Assembly: GCA_040219275.1 (NCBI GenBank) | Contig: JAVJSU010000038.1 | Location: 124,001-188,000 of the forward strand | Source of the DNA: JAVJSU01 sp040219275 | Lineage (GTDB): Bacteria > Chloroflexota > Anaerolineae > Aggregatilineales > Phototrophicaceae | Length of the DNA: 64,000 nt | Direction of reading: 5' to 3' | Part shown: positions 36,123 through 45,004 of the stretch, piece by piece | Layout of the letters: every line of letters starts with the position of its first letter | How positions within the stretch are numbered: the first letter of the stretch is position 1 | Notes under the pieces: generated by a model | Database searches by the model: none | What the model was told of the DNA's origin: nothing | What the model saw: only the letters and a program-made list of their open reading frames with translations | Made by a program: the position numbers and the translations under genes

Positions 36123-36449
36123 GTTTTCAGAGCTTGTTTTGTGTATGAAACACTATGTAACTCTTGCTTGAGTTTAAGCATTTCCCCCACTTCGTAATGA
36201 AGGAGAACAAGTCTCCCCTTGCGATCTAGGAGTGTCTACGCCCGTAAGCGGGGGAGATTTAGAGGGGGATTATCTCGGTTCACTTGAAAAACATTACAGA
36301 AAATAACTCCTTCAAAACACGTTTTCAGTAATGAGTGGTCAGTTTTCAGTAAAACCGCTATCTAATTGCCAAAAATGGGTGCATGGATCGTTCCACACAC
36401 ATTATTTCGCCTGAAACACACGGAATCACATTTCTGGCAGGGTCTAAAA
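36123..36449. repeat. Non-coding spacer with CCCC-rich palindromic repeat
   Basis: About 480 bases follow fbp without a gene. Around 36180-36272 lies a C-rich/G-rich imperfect inverted repeat of the form CTCCCC...GGGGGAGATTTAGAGGG, related to the repeats at 54853-54985 and 60527-60630. The rest holds no recognisable gene up to the terminator at 36450. Confidence 0.5.
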
Positions 36450-36496
36450 GTCAGGCGTGGGTTTGAAGCTAGCCCACGTTCACCTGACGCTTTTTT
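36450..36496 (+). terminator. Bulged long-stem terminator
   Basis: GTCAGG+CGTGGG (36450-36461) pairs with CCCACG (36473-36478) and CCTGAC (36483-36488), with a TTCA bulge on one side, followed by GC and six T. It insulates fbp from the LysM-protein promoter that starts just after it. Confidence 0.7.
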
Positions 36497-36504
36497 AACT
36501 ACGG

Positions 36505-36535
36505 TTGACATCTTGCGTCATCCTCATGTTATAAT
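36505..36535 (+). promoter_or_regulatory. Promoter for LysM surface-protein operon
   Basis: Perfect TTGACA (36505-36510) and perfect TATAAT (36530-36535) with a 19-base spacer, about 70 bases before the ATG at 36607. The long spacer is slightly suboptimal. Confidence 0.75.
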
Positions 36536-36606
36536 TTCGCCTTAACATGCCGTTCGCATTGCGTTCAGGCATTTCGAGAGAGACATAAGTGAATGTGGAG
36601 AAATAG

Positions 36607-38352
36607 ATGCCTCGAAATAGGCTAATGATCGCGTTGTTTTTCATTATGGGGCTGTTATCCGTGATGATTTCCGCAACCGGCGCACAGGACACAACAACTA
36701 CAACCGGCAATCTCCTGAGTGATCCCGGCTTTGAATTTGAGGGCGTATGGAAACGTGTCGCCACCGGTAGTGCCGAAGGAGATGGCGGTACGACCTTTAA
36801 CGTTGCACCGTCATGGGAAGGCTGGTACACAGAATCACCCCGTTCCGCGAGCTGGCAAAATCGTTTACCCAATGGCTTCCCCCGCAGTAATGCAGGTTTC
36901 GGTTTTGTGCGTTCCGGCAACCGTTCGCAGGAAATCGCCCGTGGTGAAGCTACCTTTACCGCCGCGGTTTACCAATCTGTCGCAGTACCTGAAGGCACAA
37001 ATGTCATCGCAAGCGCGTGGTTTGTGATGAATATTGCCGGTGCAGAAGCGGCAAACGCCAATTCGCAGGCACGAGTCGGCATTGATCCCAATGGGGGCAG
37101 TAACCCATTTGATGTCGATGTCGTCTGGTCAGATTGGGGCAGAAATCAGCTTTCATCCAACGGTTTCCGCCAATTGACCGTCAGCGCCACCTCAACCGGA
37201 ACAGCCGTGACCATCTTCCTTTATGCCACCCAAACTGTCCCGACAGAAGGCAACGGCATTTATTGGGATGATGCCTCCGTTACAATCGGGGGCGCAGGTG
37301 GCACAGCAGGTGGCGGTCAGAACGTCTCTGGCACACCGATCGTGGCGGCAACACTCGTTCCGACTGCACCGCCCTTAGCACCATTTGTAAACGCACAGGG
37401 CGCATCCAACGACGGCTCAATCATTCATATCGTGCAAGCCGGCGATACACTTGATGCCATCTCAGTCGCGTATGGTGTTCCGCGTGATGAAATCGTCGCG
37501 CTCAATAACCTTGCCAGTATCCGTTTCCTGTCCATCGGGCAAGAAATCATCATCCGTCCACCACAGGCAAATACATCCAACAACACGGACGAAGAAGAAA
37601 CAGATGATGAAGGCGATGAAGCCGATGCCACGCCCACACGTCGGGCAACTTCGACGCGCACCAGCCAACAATCGTCCAGCACAGACGATGAAGAAGATAC
37701 TGTCGCCACCGAAGAAGTCGCCGAAACCGAAGAAGTCGTTGAAACTGACGAAGTAGACGACGAACCCACGGTTGAACCGACTGAAACACCCATTCCAGCA
37801 ACTTCAACACCCGCGCCAACCGCGCCCGTTGCCGTTGCCGATACCAGCCAGAACGTCGATCCATCCGCGCAATTGGGTGTGGTCTGCGTCACGCTGTTTG
37901 AAGATGTCAACATGAATCGCATTCAAGATCAGGACGAACTTTATCTTGCAGGCGGTCAGATTGAACTGAACACTGACGGCACGACTGTTGGCGCAATTGC
38001 CACCGATGACACGCCCGATCCGCTGTGTTTCGATGAGCTTGAAGTCGGCGAATACATCGCATTAGCCAGCGCACCGTCTGGATATGGCTTAACCACCTCC
38101 GATCAATTGCGCCTGCGCGTGCAACCCGGTTCGACCTTAAACGTCGCCTTTGGTGCCGCGGAAGGTGTGACCGTCGCGGAAGTGCCGGAAGCCGATGCCA
38201 ACGATCTGGCGCAAGAAGTCGCCGTCGACAGCACGCCGGAAGAAGACGATAACTCGGACTTACTGGCAATCAGCGGGTTGATCGTCTTTGGTTTAGCAGG
38301 ACTTACACTTATTGGTGGTCTGGGAGCAATGCTCCTGTTACGCCGTCGCTAA
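36607..38352 (+). CDS. Secreted, membrane-anchored LysM and SdrD-like surface protein
   Basis: 581-residue surface protein. An N-terminal signal peptide (ALFFIMGLLSVMISATGAQ, about residues 10-28) is followed by a lectin-like part with several Trp/aromatic residues. A LysM domain lies near 272-315 (HIVQAGDTLDAISVAYGVPRDEIVALNNL), predicted to bind cell-wall glycan. Then comes an acidic Thr/Glu linker, an SdrD B-like domain (VCVTLFEDVNMNRIQDQDE), and a C-terminal transmembrane helix with a basic stop (LGAMLLLRRR). So it is exported and anchored, probably at the cell envelope. GGAG lies 7 bases before the ATG. The next gene, 19 bases on, encodes a related SdrD-type protein. Confidence 0.85.
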   Translation: MPRNRLMIALFFIMGLLSVMISATGAQDTTTTTGNLLSDPGFEFEGVWKRVATGSAEGDGGTTFNVAPSWEGWYTESPRSASWQNRLPNGFPRSNAGFGFVRSGNRSQEIARGEATFTAAVYQSVAVPEGTNVIASAWFVMNIAGAEAANANSQARVGIDPNGGSNPFDVDVVWSDWGRNQLSSNGFRQLTVSATSTGTAVTIFLYATQTVPTEGNGIYWDDASVTIGGAGGTAGGGQNVSGTPIVAATLVPTAPPLAPFVNAQGASNDGSIIHIVQAGDTLDAISVAYGVPRDEIVALNNLASIRFLSIGQEIIIRPPQANTSNNTDEEETDDEGDEADATPTRRATSTRTSQQSSSTDDEEDTVATEEVAETEEVVETDEVDDEPTVEPTETPIPATSTPAPTAPVAVADTSQNVDPSAQLGVVCVTLFEDVNMNRIQDQDELYLAGGQIELNTDGTTVGAIATDDTPDPLCFDELEVGEYIALASAPSGYGLTTSDQLRLRVQPGSTLNVAFGAAEGVTVAEVPEADANDLAQEVAVDSTPEEDDNSDLLAISGLIVFGLAGLTLIGGLGAMLLLRRR

Positions 38353-38371
38353 CTTAGGAGGACAATTCACG

Positions 38372-39109
38372 ATGCAGTCATTGCAGTTACGACGGTTTAT
38401 TTTAGCCATCACAATGATCTGCCTGCTCGCATTGGCGGGAACGGCAGTCCAAGCTCAGGAAGGCGGACAATTCTGCCTGCGCGCCTTTGAAGATCGAGAC
38501 AACAACGGAGTCCGCGACGCGGGCGATCCGGCGATTACACGCGGGGTTAGCGCGGTACTGATGAACGCCGAAAATGTGATTATCGCCAGCGCCCTAATGG
38601 ATGATTCGCCCACTGCCGCACGGGGAGTCATCTGCTTTCTGGGGCTGGAATCGCAACAATACACGATGATGGTCACCAGCGCAGATTTCACCGCAACGGC
38701 AGGCGATAACATGATTGTTAACGTGGTCGCTGGTGAGCAACCGCCCGTGCTGGAATTTGGCGGTCAGCGGGTAGCGACAAGCGCCGTTCAGACCTCACCA
38801 ACAGACACCACATCGGATGAAGATGCACTCGTCGAACGCGCATTGGTCGCCGGAGGTGGCGCGGTGGGTGTCATGCTCTTTATGGCGTTTATCGGATTGT
38901 TCATCTATCTGCTGTTTTTCCGCAACCGTCGCCCTCAACCCGCCTATCCGATGCAATATCCACCGGATTCCCGTTTCCGTCCACCGACAGACACGGGACA
39001 ATATCCGCGCACAACCGATACCGGGCAATATCGTCAGGCTGATCCGCGTTCGACAGACACCGGACAATATCGCCCACCGACGGACACGGGGCAACATCCG
39101 CGTCAGTAA
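38372..39109 (+). CDS. Membrane-anchored SdrD-like protein with TDTGQ repeats
   Basis: 245 residues. Signal peptide (ILAITMICLLALAGTAVQAQ, about residues 10-29), an SdrD B-like domain with Ca-type loop (LRAFEDRDNNGVRDAGDP), one transmembrane helix near residues 165-188 (GVMLFMAFIGLFIYLLFF) and a cytoplasmic basic/Pro tail with five or more near-identical TDTGQY/TDTGQH units. The tail is predicted inside because the helix is followed by RNRRP. The ATG at 38372 sits after AGGAGG. It directly follows the LysM gene and is ended by a strong terminator, so both form one operon. Function unknown. Confidence 0.82.
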   Translation: MQSLQLRRFILAITMICLLALAGTAVQAQEGGQFCLRAFEDRDNNGVRDAGDPAITRGVSAVLMNAENVIIASALMDDSPTAARGVICFLGLESQQYTMMVTSADFTATAGDNMIVNVVAGEQPPVLEFGGQRVATSAVQTSPTDTTSDEDALVERALVAGGGAVGVMLFMAFIGLFIYLLFFRNRRPQPAYPMQYPPDSRFRPPTDTGQYPRTTDTGQYRQADPRSTDTGQYRPPTDTGQHPRQ

Positions 39110-39132
39110 TCGGCATCCAGAATCTAAATAAG

Positions 39133-39168
39133 AACGCCCGCGCCTGAGAAATTGCGCGGGCGTTTTTT
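39133..39168 (+). terminator. Strong GC-rich terminator
   Basis: AACGCCCGCGC (39133-39143) pairs perfectly with GCGCGGGCGTT (39154-39164), followed by T to 39168. It closes the surface-protein operon. Confidence 0.95.
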
Positions 39169-39592
39169 ATTCTTGCTCACTCAAATACGTAACCAGCGCA
39201 GTCACCTGTTCTTCATCTAGCACATTGCCAAAGTTCGGCATAGCGTTCGCCTCACAGGGTCCCTCAGGGCAAGCTGTCGCAATCACAGCATTGGGATTCA
39301 CAATAGATTCACGGAGATACGCGTCGTCCACACGCCTCCCGATTCCTGTTAAATTTGGACCCACTTCCGCGGTGGAGCCTGCGTCCTCCAATGTGTGGCA
39401 AAAGACACATCCGCGAGTTTGAAATAAGGTCTTGCCATGTGTATACGGATCAGCCGTATCAATGTCCATCATAGATTCGCGAATATCGGCGACAACACTG
39501 TAATAATTCCTGAAGGCAAAAACGCCCAGACCAACCAATAACACCACAGTACCTGCAATCGAACCTACTAGAATTTTCTTTTTTGCAGTCAT
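39167..39592 (-). CDS. Membrane-anchored monoheme cytochrome c
   Basis: 141 residues with a single N-terminal helix (ILVGSIAGTVVLLVGLGVFAF, about residues 7-27) acting as uncleaved anchor. One CxxCH heme site (RGCVFCHTL) and a distal Met in NAMPNFG near the C-terminus define a class I c-type cytochrome facing the outside. AAGGAG lies 7 bases before the ATG at 39592. It can pass electrons between the quinol side and a terminal oxidase or other acceptor. It is transcribed toward the surface-protein genes and its promoter region overlaps the start of the radical SAM gene. Confidence 0.9.
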   Translation of the reverse strand: MTAKKKILVGSIAGTVVLLVGLGVFAFRNYYSVVADIRESMMDIDTADPYTHGKTLFQTRGCVFCHTLEDAGSTAEVGPNLTGIGRRVDDAYLRESIVNPNAVIATACPEGPCEANAMPNFGNVLDEEQVTALVTYLSEQE

Positions 39593-39677
39593 CACACGCT
39601 CCTTTTGATTGTCGTATATGTGATATACGTCAAAAGTTGCGATTAGTTTTACAGTGTAAGAAAATTGGTGTTGATAT

Positions 39678-40829
39678 TTAGAATAGGCGTAATTGCTGAG
39701 GCGGTTTACGTCCGTTGAACAGGATAAACGGGAGCAAGCGTTCCGGCTGACGAATCCCCAACCGTCCCAACTGTCCCGCATCGGTCAGGTCGCGTTGCTT
39801 ACGTGCCTTAAGCAGAGCATCCGCACTTTTCACGCCGACACCGGGCAAACGGAGCAAGTCTTCGCGTCCAGCACGCATCACATCCACCGGATTGTTCGGC
39901 AGATTTTCCTCTGCCCATGCGAGTTTGGGGTCAACATCCAGCCGTAAATTACCGTCCTGAATAAACGGCATCTCCTCCACATCCCAGCCATAATCACGGA
40001 GCAAAAAGCTCGCCTGATACAAGCGCATCTGGCGCATTTTATCGACAGCGGGCAAATGCTCGAACGGTGTGCCAGCAATGGGATGAAACGCGGAATAATA
40101 GGTGCGTGCCAGACCAAGATCGTTATACAAACGGTCACTAAGCGAGAGCAACTCAAGATCCGTGTCGCCGACAGCACCAACCACAAATTGCGTCACGATG
40201 CTGGCACGGATGCGCGGGTCACGTTGTTTGATCTGGTGAGCGCGTTGCAACTGCACCAGCAATTCGTTGGAGAAGTCTTTCTTGGGCGCGAGAGCTTCTA
40301 AACGTGCATCCGTCGGGGCTTCGAGGTTGATGGACACACGATCCGCCAATTGCATAGCCCGATAGAGTTGGTCGTATTCAGCGCCGGGCATAATCTTGAG
40401 GTGAATATAGCCCTTGTAGCGATATTTCTTGCGTAGAATATCCGCCGTGTCGATGATTTTATCCTGCGAGGTTGCACCACCTTTGATGATGCCGGACGAC
40501 AAAAACATGCCGTCAACGACTTTTTTCTGTTGCATTATATCGAAGGCTTTTGCCAATTCATCCGGCGTGATGGTGACGCGTTTTGTCTTATTGTGTCCGG
40601 CGCGAAACGGGCAATAAAAGCAATTGCGTTCGCAGGCGGTGGTTATCATCGTTTTGAGGACGGGTTTAGCCCCTTTTGGCGTTTGTAGATGCGAGATGCA
40701 ATCCGTCAAACTGTGCGATTGATAGCCGGATTGTTCGCTCATGGGGGCATCGCCAGCTGGCTCAAATAGCGTTACATCGCCCATTTGTGTGAGCTTGGTC
40801 AAAATATCCGGTTCACGTAGAATGTTCAT
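39678..40829 (-). CDS. Radical SAM protein with HhH domain (DNA modification/repair type)
   Basis: 383 residues. The radical SAM [4Fe-4S] site reads ACERNCFYCPFRAG (CxxxCxxC); the barrel contains VSINLEAPTD and YSAFHPIAGTPF. The C-terminus has a helix-hairpin-helix segment (LLRLPGVGVKSADALLKARK) typical of non-specific DNA contact. This matches the family annotated as putative DNA modification/repair radical SAM protein, often encoded beside a uracil-DNA glycosylase-like gene; no such partner is seen in this window. Its reaction is unknown. The start ATG at 40829 is supported by GGAAC about 9 bases upstream. Confidence 0.85.
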   Translation of the reverse strand: MNILREPDILTKLTQMGDVTLFEPAGDAPMSEQSGYQSHSLTDCISHLQTPKGAKPVLKTMITTACERNCFYCPFRAGHNKTKRVTITPDELAKAFDIMQQKKVVDGMFLSSGIIKGGATSQDKIIDTADILRKKYRYKGYIHLKIMPGAEYDQLYRAMQLADRVSINLEAPTDARLEALAPKKDFSNELLVQLQRAHQIKQRDPRIRASIVTQFVVGAVGDTDLELLSLSDRLYNDLGLARTYYSAFHPIAGTPFEHLPAVDKMRQMRLYQASFLLRDYGWDVEEMPFIQDGNLRLDVDPKLAWAEENLPNNPVDVMRAGREDLLRLPGVGVKSADALLKARKQRDLTDAGQLGRLGIRQPERLLPFILFNGRKPPQQLRLF

Positions 40830-40959
40830 CGACAGTTCCTTCTACAAAACGCCTTTGTTAAGCGATTATTAGGTTGTTTTTGGCATTAACAACCGGAATA
40901 GGGGAGTTATGAGTTTTTAGCTGATAAAGCGACTATGGGGATTGAGGGTGCTTGCATTC

Positions 40960-41661
40960 TCATTCGTAATACTCCGGTAGCATTTTCAGCCCTGCCCACT
41001 GCGCCGCGTCATGACCGAAAATCACTAGCCCGATATGCTCCCGTTCGACCAGATCAAGCAATTTAATCGTACTGGCGCGGATCGCTCCGGCATCCGGGTT
41101 GCTATCATCGTCCTGCGCGTCACGGGTAAAGCCCTCGCTAAAGGGTACAGCGTCAATCGTCAATAAAATCGCCCCTGCTTTGGGTAGCCGCAACAGCACG
41201 GATTGATGTCCCGGCACATGCCCGCTCGTCTCGATCAGCTCCAGCCCCGGCAGTAATTCTGTGTCCCCGTCCACCAGCCGAATACGCTCCATTGGCTGAT
41301 CCCATTCGGCGCGAATGCTAGCATAACGGGGGTTGGTCGCCGCATCCACATGATGCACTCGCTGAACAACATAGTTTGCCTTCGTGAATGCCGCGTGTCT
41401 TCCGGCATGGTCGCCATCATAATGCGTCGAAATGACGGTATCAATTTCGTCCGGTTTTAAGCCAATGCTCGCCAAATGCTCAATAACATCCCGCCCATTC
41501 TCGAACTCCTGTGCATCATCAGGGATGATCGCCGGTAGACCACTGTCAATCAGAATATGCTTGCCGTCACCCGTTTGCACCAGATAGCACACAACCGGAA
41601 TCTCGTATTCTGGCATAGAACCAACCTGCATTGGATAAAGACGCTTCACAGTATTTTCCAT
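40960..41661 (-). CDS. Metallo-beta-lactamase fold hydrolase (lactonase-like)
   Basis: 233-residue MBL-fold hydrolase similar to AiiA/AttM-type lactonases. It has the HLA-type architecture with metal-site motif THYDGDHAG near residues 78-86 (HxDxDH in place of the usual HxHxDH), a downstream SGHVPGHQSVLL His and VFGHDAAQW. The Asp at the second position is a known variant within the superfamily but could change metal binding. Substrate is not fixed; N-acyl-homoserine-lactone or other ester/lactone cleavage is possible. Two ATGs are adjacent; 41661, six bases after GGGGGAG, is preferred to 41664. Confidence 0.8.
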   Translation of the reverse strand: MENTVKRLYPMQVGSMPEYEIPVVCYLVQTGDGKHILIDSGLPAIIPDDAQEFENGRDVIEHLASIGLKPDEIDTVISTHYDGDHAGRHAAFTKANYVVQRVHHVDAATNPRYASIRAEWDQPMERIRLVDGDTELLPGLELIETSGHVPGHQSVLLRLPKAGAILLTIDAVPFSEGFTRDAQDDDSNPDAGAIRASTIKLLDLVEREHIGLVIFGHDAAQWAGLKMLPEYYE

Positions 41662-41736
41662 CATAATCTCCCCCTTTTCAGCGCTTTTACATTATAGAAC
41701 AAATTTTCTTAAAAGTATAGTGGTAGATTTATAACT

Positions 41737-42795
41737 TCAGTCAAATAAGGTGCTTATTTGCGCTTGCTCAGCGGTGTCCGCATTAAGATGCCACGTCCCG
41801 CTTCCCGAAATATCTCCAATGTCCATACGATCTAATGTGAAAAAGGGTAAGGTGAGTATCTCGTCGCCTACAATTTTCCCGATTTCATAGATGTACTGAG
41901 TTTCATCTTGATTGAGTCGCCTTAGCAGAAATAATCTTTCTACGCCGAGCCAACCGAGTAGAGTCGTGCGAAATAGCTCATTTGCACCAAGTGATGGCTG
42001 TGGATTCCAATGCCCCGAAGAATCTAATAAGGGCGGTATATCTATCCGTGAACCTCCTGTCTCAGTAGCGAAGATAATTTCTTGACCATCCGCAGACCAC
42101 GCTAAATCCGGTAAATATTCTGGCAAACCCGCAATTAAATCATTGATGAGGTGAGGTTCTCCAGTAGCGTGATTAAACGCCACTAACACCGTGAGAAATG
42201 TTGGTTCGATAAGATCAAGTGTAGCAATCTGCACCGCCTCAATTTCAATCATGATCCAGTCACTAAAAGCAGGATTCCAGGACAAGTTTTTGATTTCTCT
42301 AAATTGCAAATCGCTATTTTCTGGGAGTGGTTCACCGACAATATATTCTCGCAAGATAGTATAGGTTTCGTCCAAAAGGTTGAATGTCGACACCGTATAG
42401 TGATCTGTGTCTCCACCAATGCCTAAAAGGGAGTTGCCATCAGGACTCCAATCTTCTATCGAGAAAAAACCAATCCGCGACATATAAGGAAAATAGGCGG
42501 GTGCATCCATCAAAAATGGATCAATAATTACTGTGTCCAGCCGATCATTGTAGGCAAGTTGTGTCCCATCAGAATTCCAAATAGGTCGGCTCAAAGCGCG
42601 GGGAACATCACCTTCAGCAAGTGTGGCTATCTCACCGGAGAAGGTGTCGATCAAAAGCAGCCGATTCTCAGCCACAAACACTGTATATCCATGTATGGGG
42701 TATTGAACGTCCGCAAACTGATTCGATTGGGCGTGAATCGTTCGTGATAGGAGGATTGCTAGCGCACACAATAGAAATGCTTTATAGCTTGTCAT
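41737..42795 (-). CDS. Secreted WD40/TolB-like beta-propeller protein
   Basis: 352 residues with a signal peptide (AFLLCALAILLSRTIHAQS, about residues 6-24) and repeated propeller motifs of the form WNSDGTQLAYND, WSPDGNSLLGIGG and WSADGQEIIFATE. These are typical of TolB-like or WD40-like beta propellers exported to the cell surface. No catalytic residues are recognisable, so a scaffold or ligand-binding role is likely. It is 72 bases downstream of nothing on the same strand and is followed by the MBL gene; cotranscription cannot be decided. Confidence 0.75.
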   Translation of the reverse strand: MTSYKAFLLCALAILLSRTIHAQSNQFADVQYPIHGYTVFVAENRLLLIDTFSGEIATLAEGDVPRALSRPIWNSDGTQLAYNDRLDTVIIDPFLMDAPAYFPYMSRIGFFSIEDWSPDGNSLLGIGGDTDHYTVSTFNLLDETYTILREYIVGEPLPENSDLQFREIKNLSWNPAFSDWIMIEIEAVQIATLDLIEPTFLTVLVAFNHATGEPHLINDLIAGLPEYLPDLAWSADGQEIIFATETGGSRIDIPPLLDSSGHWNPQPSLGANELFRTTLLGWLGVERLFLLRRLNQDETQYIYEIGKIVGDEILTLPFFTLDRMDIGDISGSGTWHLNADTAEQAQISTLFD

Positions 42796-42813
42796 TATGT
42801 TTCGCCTTTAAAT

Positions 42814-43734
42814 TCAATTTACAGATAGCCGTTTGAACGCCGCATTCACAAACCATCCATGCCGTTGACGCATGGCGGCGATTGTGTCGGCGTCCAGCCC
42901 CCATGTGTCCATTTTCCCAATCGGGCGCAGGGCGGCGACCAAATCCCACAGGGGCAAATTGGCGTAATCGAGTGCGGGCATGGCGGTCTGATAGTGGCGC
43001 GTATAGGTGTGCATGGCATCCGCGCCGAACGCCCAGAGAATTTCCAGCCGACTATTGGCAAGATCAGACAACGGATCGCCGAGAGTCGCGTCCTCCCAAT
43101 CAATCACGCTGACTAAGCGCCCATTTTTCCACAACAAATTGCCGACCCAGAAATCCCCATGTAGCAAGCCAGCCGGATTCATATTGGTGAACCGCCACGT
43201 TGATTCAAGAGTCTGGCGTATGCGCGTTTCCTGTACTGAGTCATCCATAACCGCCGGACGATCTTTCAGCCTGCCGGAAATCGTTTCGTTACAGGTCGGC
43301 AAAAAGGAAACATCATGCTGAGAGACATCCATCTGATGAATCTGCGCCAGACCATCCGCCATTTGACACAAACTATCGTCTAAATCCGTCGGTGCAAAAT
43401 CGGTTTCGCCGTCAATAAATTCCAGCACGATACAGGGCGTAGCGAAAATCTCACCGGACGCATCGACAAAATACGGTTGCGGCACGGGCAATCCCGCCGA
43501 ATGCAAAATACTCAGGAGCTTAAATTCATCTTCAGCAATATTGGGATTTAAGCCCAAATCTATCGCGCCGTGTTGCCGGACGATCATTTTTTGCGTTTGC
43601 CCGTCGGGAAGGCTAATTTCCAGCGCCGTCACCTGTGCCGATACACCGCCCGTCAGCGTCCATGCGCGCAAAACCTTTGCCTGTGGCGCGAACTTTTGCA
43701 CAAGTTGTTCAAACTTTTCGACAGGTACAATCAA
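42814..43734 (-). CDS. APH-family phosphotransferase
   Basis: 306-residue kinase-like protein of the aminoglycoside/choline phosphotransferase family. Catalytic and metal motifs are LLHGDFWVGNLLW near residues 190-202 and VIDWEDATLGDPLSDLA near 210-226; the N-lobe has ATP-binding MIVRQHG. Substrates in this family include antibiotics, homoserine, fructosamine or small alcohols; nothing here fixes which. The start is TTG at 43734 with GGGAGAG about 11 bases upstream; there is no in-frame ATG near it. It is divergent from the DUF4258 gene. Confidence 0.8.
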   Translation of the reverse strand: MIVPVEKFEQLVQKFAPQAKVLRAWTLTGGVSAQVTALEISLPDGQTQKMIVRQHGAIDLGLNPNIAEDEFKLLSILHSAGLPVPQPYFVDASGEIFATPCIVLEFIDGETDFAPTDLDDSLCQMADGLAQIHQMDVSQHDVSFLPTCNETISGRLKDRPAVMDDSVQETRIRQTLESTWRFTNMNPAGLLHGDFWVGNLLWKNGRLVSVIDWEDATLGDPLSDLANSRLEILWAFGADAMHTYTRHYQTAMPALDYANLPLWDLVAALRPIGKMDTWGLDADTIAAMRQRHGWFVNAAFKRLSVN

Positions 43735-43818
43735 GACGATCTACACTCTCCCTTACTACAGCGAACTCCGTTATACTGGTCTATTATAGGCGGAATGGCT
43801 TCCACGAAGGAAATCGTA

Positions 43819-44142
43819 ATGAGTAAAATCATCCTGTCAGATCATGCCCGCGAGCGCATGTATTTACGCAATATTCCCCAGAGCCTTGTGCAGAGTGCGC
43901 TGAACACGCCTGATGATCGCAAGCGTGAAGACGATGGCGATACACAGTTTATCAAGCAGGTGAAGCGTGGCGGCGACAGCAAGAAACTCCATGTGGTTGC
44001 CAAGCCCCTGCCAGATCAGGGCAAAGATACATGGCTGATTAAGACCGTGTGGATACGTGGCGAAGACGACCCCAATTTCATCATCAAAACCATCCGCATG
44101 TTGATGATGCGCCTGTTTAATCGGAAACCAGCACGACACTAA
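43819..44142 (+). CDS. DUF4258-like small protein
   Basis: 107-residue protein starting MSKIILSDHARERMYLRNIP, a His/Arg pattern common to DUF4258 proteins and to some toxin-like RNase folds (HARERMxxR). It has no membrane segment. The C-terminus is helical and basic. It may act as a small nuclease or toxin, but no antitoxin-like gene is adjacent, so the role is open. ATG at 43819 follows GGAAA by 6 bases. It is transcribed away from the APH-like gene and toward the two-component system. Confidence 0.7.
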   Translation: MSKIILSDHARERMYLRNIPQSLVQSALNTPDDRKREDDGDTQFIKQVKRGGDSKKLHVVAKPLPDQGKDTWLIKTVWIRGEDDPNFIIKTIRMLMMRLFNRKPARH

Positions 44143-44251
44143 TTATTCACAGATTGTTTTCTTCATGCACATCGTCTCTGAACAACTTCTGAACATCTAC
44201 CCTTTATTGTAGAATGATGATGATTCGGCTAAATTCTCTAAGGGCAGGCGT

Positions 44252-45004
44252 ATGTTACAACCTGAAGTCGAAGCCTTTCACGCCCGCTTAAGCAAGGTAC
44301 TCAAGATGAACAAGACGATTCTCGTGGTGGACGACAAGCGCAGTGTGCAATTGCTCGTCAAGGATTATTTGACCGAACGCGGCTTTAAAGTGGTGACGGC
44401 GAACAACGGACGCGAAGCCCTGTTTACCGCCCGCCACGAAAATCCTGATCTGATCCTGCTGGATATTATGATGCCGGAAATGGACGGCTTTGAATTCATG
44501 CGCTTGCATCGTAAAGAGCGCGAAACACCCATCATCCTGCTCACCGCCAAACTCGACGAGACCGATAAAGTCATCGGGCTGGAACTCGGCGCGGATGATT
44601 ACGTCACCAAACCCTTCGGCATGGCGGAACTCGTCGCCCGCATTCGTGCCGTCCTGCGTCGCCTTGAAAAATCGAAGTCTGATAGCGACAATGACATCCT
44701 CACAGCGGGGGAAATCCTGCTGAATAAGCAATCACATATGGTTAAAGCCAGTGGGCAAAGTGTTGATCTTACGCCCTCAGAGTTCGACCTTCTGGCGATC
44801 CTCATGGCGAGTCCCGGACGGGCGTTCTCCCGTGCTGAATTGCTGGAAAGTTTGCAGGGCAACAGTTTTGAAGGCGTGGAGCGCACCATCGACGTGCACA
44901 TCCGCAATCTGCGAAGCAAGCTGGAAATTGACCCCGCTAATCCACACTATGTTCAAACCGTTTTCGGCGTGGGCTATCGCTTTAACCCAGAGCTAGACTC
45001 CTAA
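44252..45004 (+). CDS. OmpR/PhoB-type response regulator
   Basis: 250 residues. Receiver domain: acidic pair in LVVDDKRS, phospho-acceptor Asp in LILLDIMMPEMDG, Thr in ILLTAK, Lys in DDYVTKPFG. Winged-helix DNA-binding output near the C-terminus: VDLTPSEFDLLAIL and VERTIDVHIRNLRSKLE. It should be phosphorylated by the adjacent sensor kinase, whose ATG directly follows this gene's stop. Start choice is open: ATG 44252 is preceded by AAGGG, while ATG 44306 begins right before the receiver core with AAGG upstream; the shorter form is typical in length. Confidence 0.9.
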   Translation: MLQPEVEAFHARLSKVLKMNKTILVVDDKRSVQLLVKDYLTERGFKVVTANNGREALFTARHENPDLILLDIMMPEMDGFEFMRLHRKERETPIILLTAKLDETDKVIGLELGADDYVTKPFGMAELVARIRAVLRRLEKSKSDSDNDILTAGEILLNKQSHMVKASGQSVDLTPSEFDLLAILMASPGRAFSRAELLESLQGNSFEGVERTIDVHIRNLRSKLEIDPANPHYVQTVFGVGYRFNPELDS

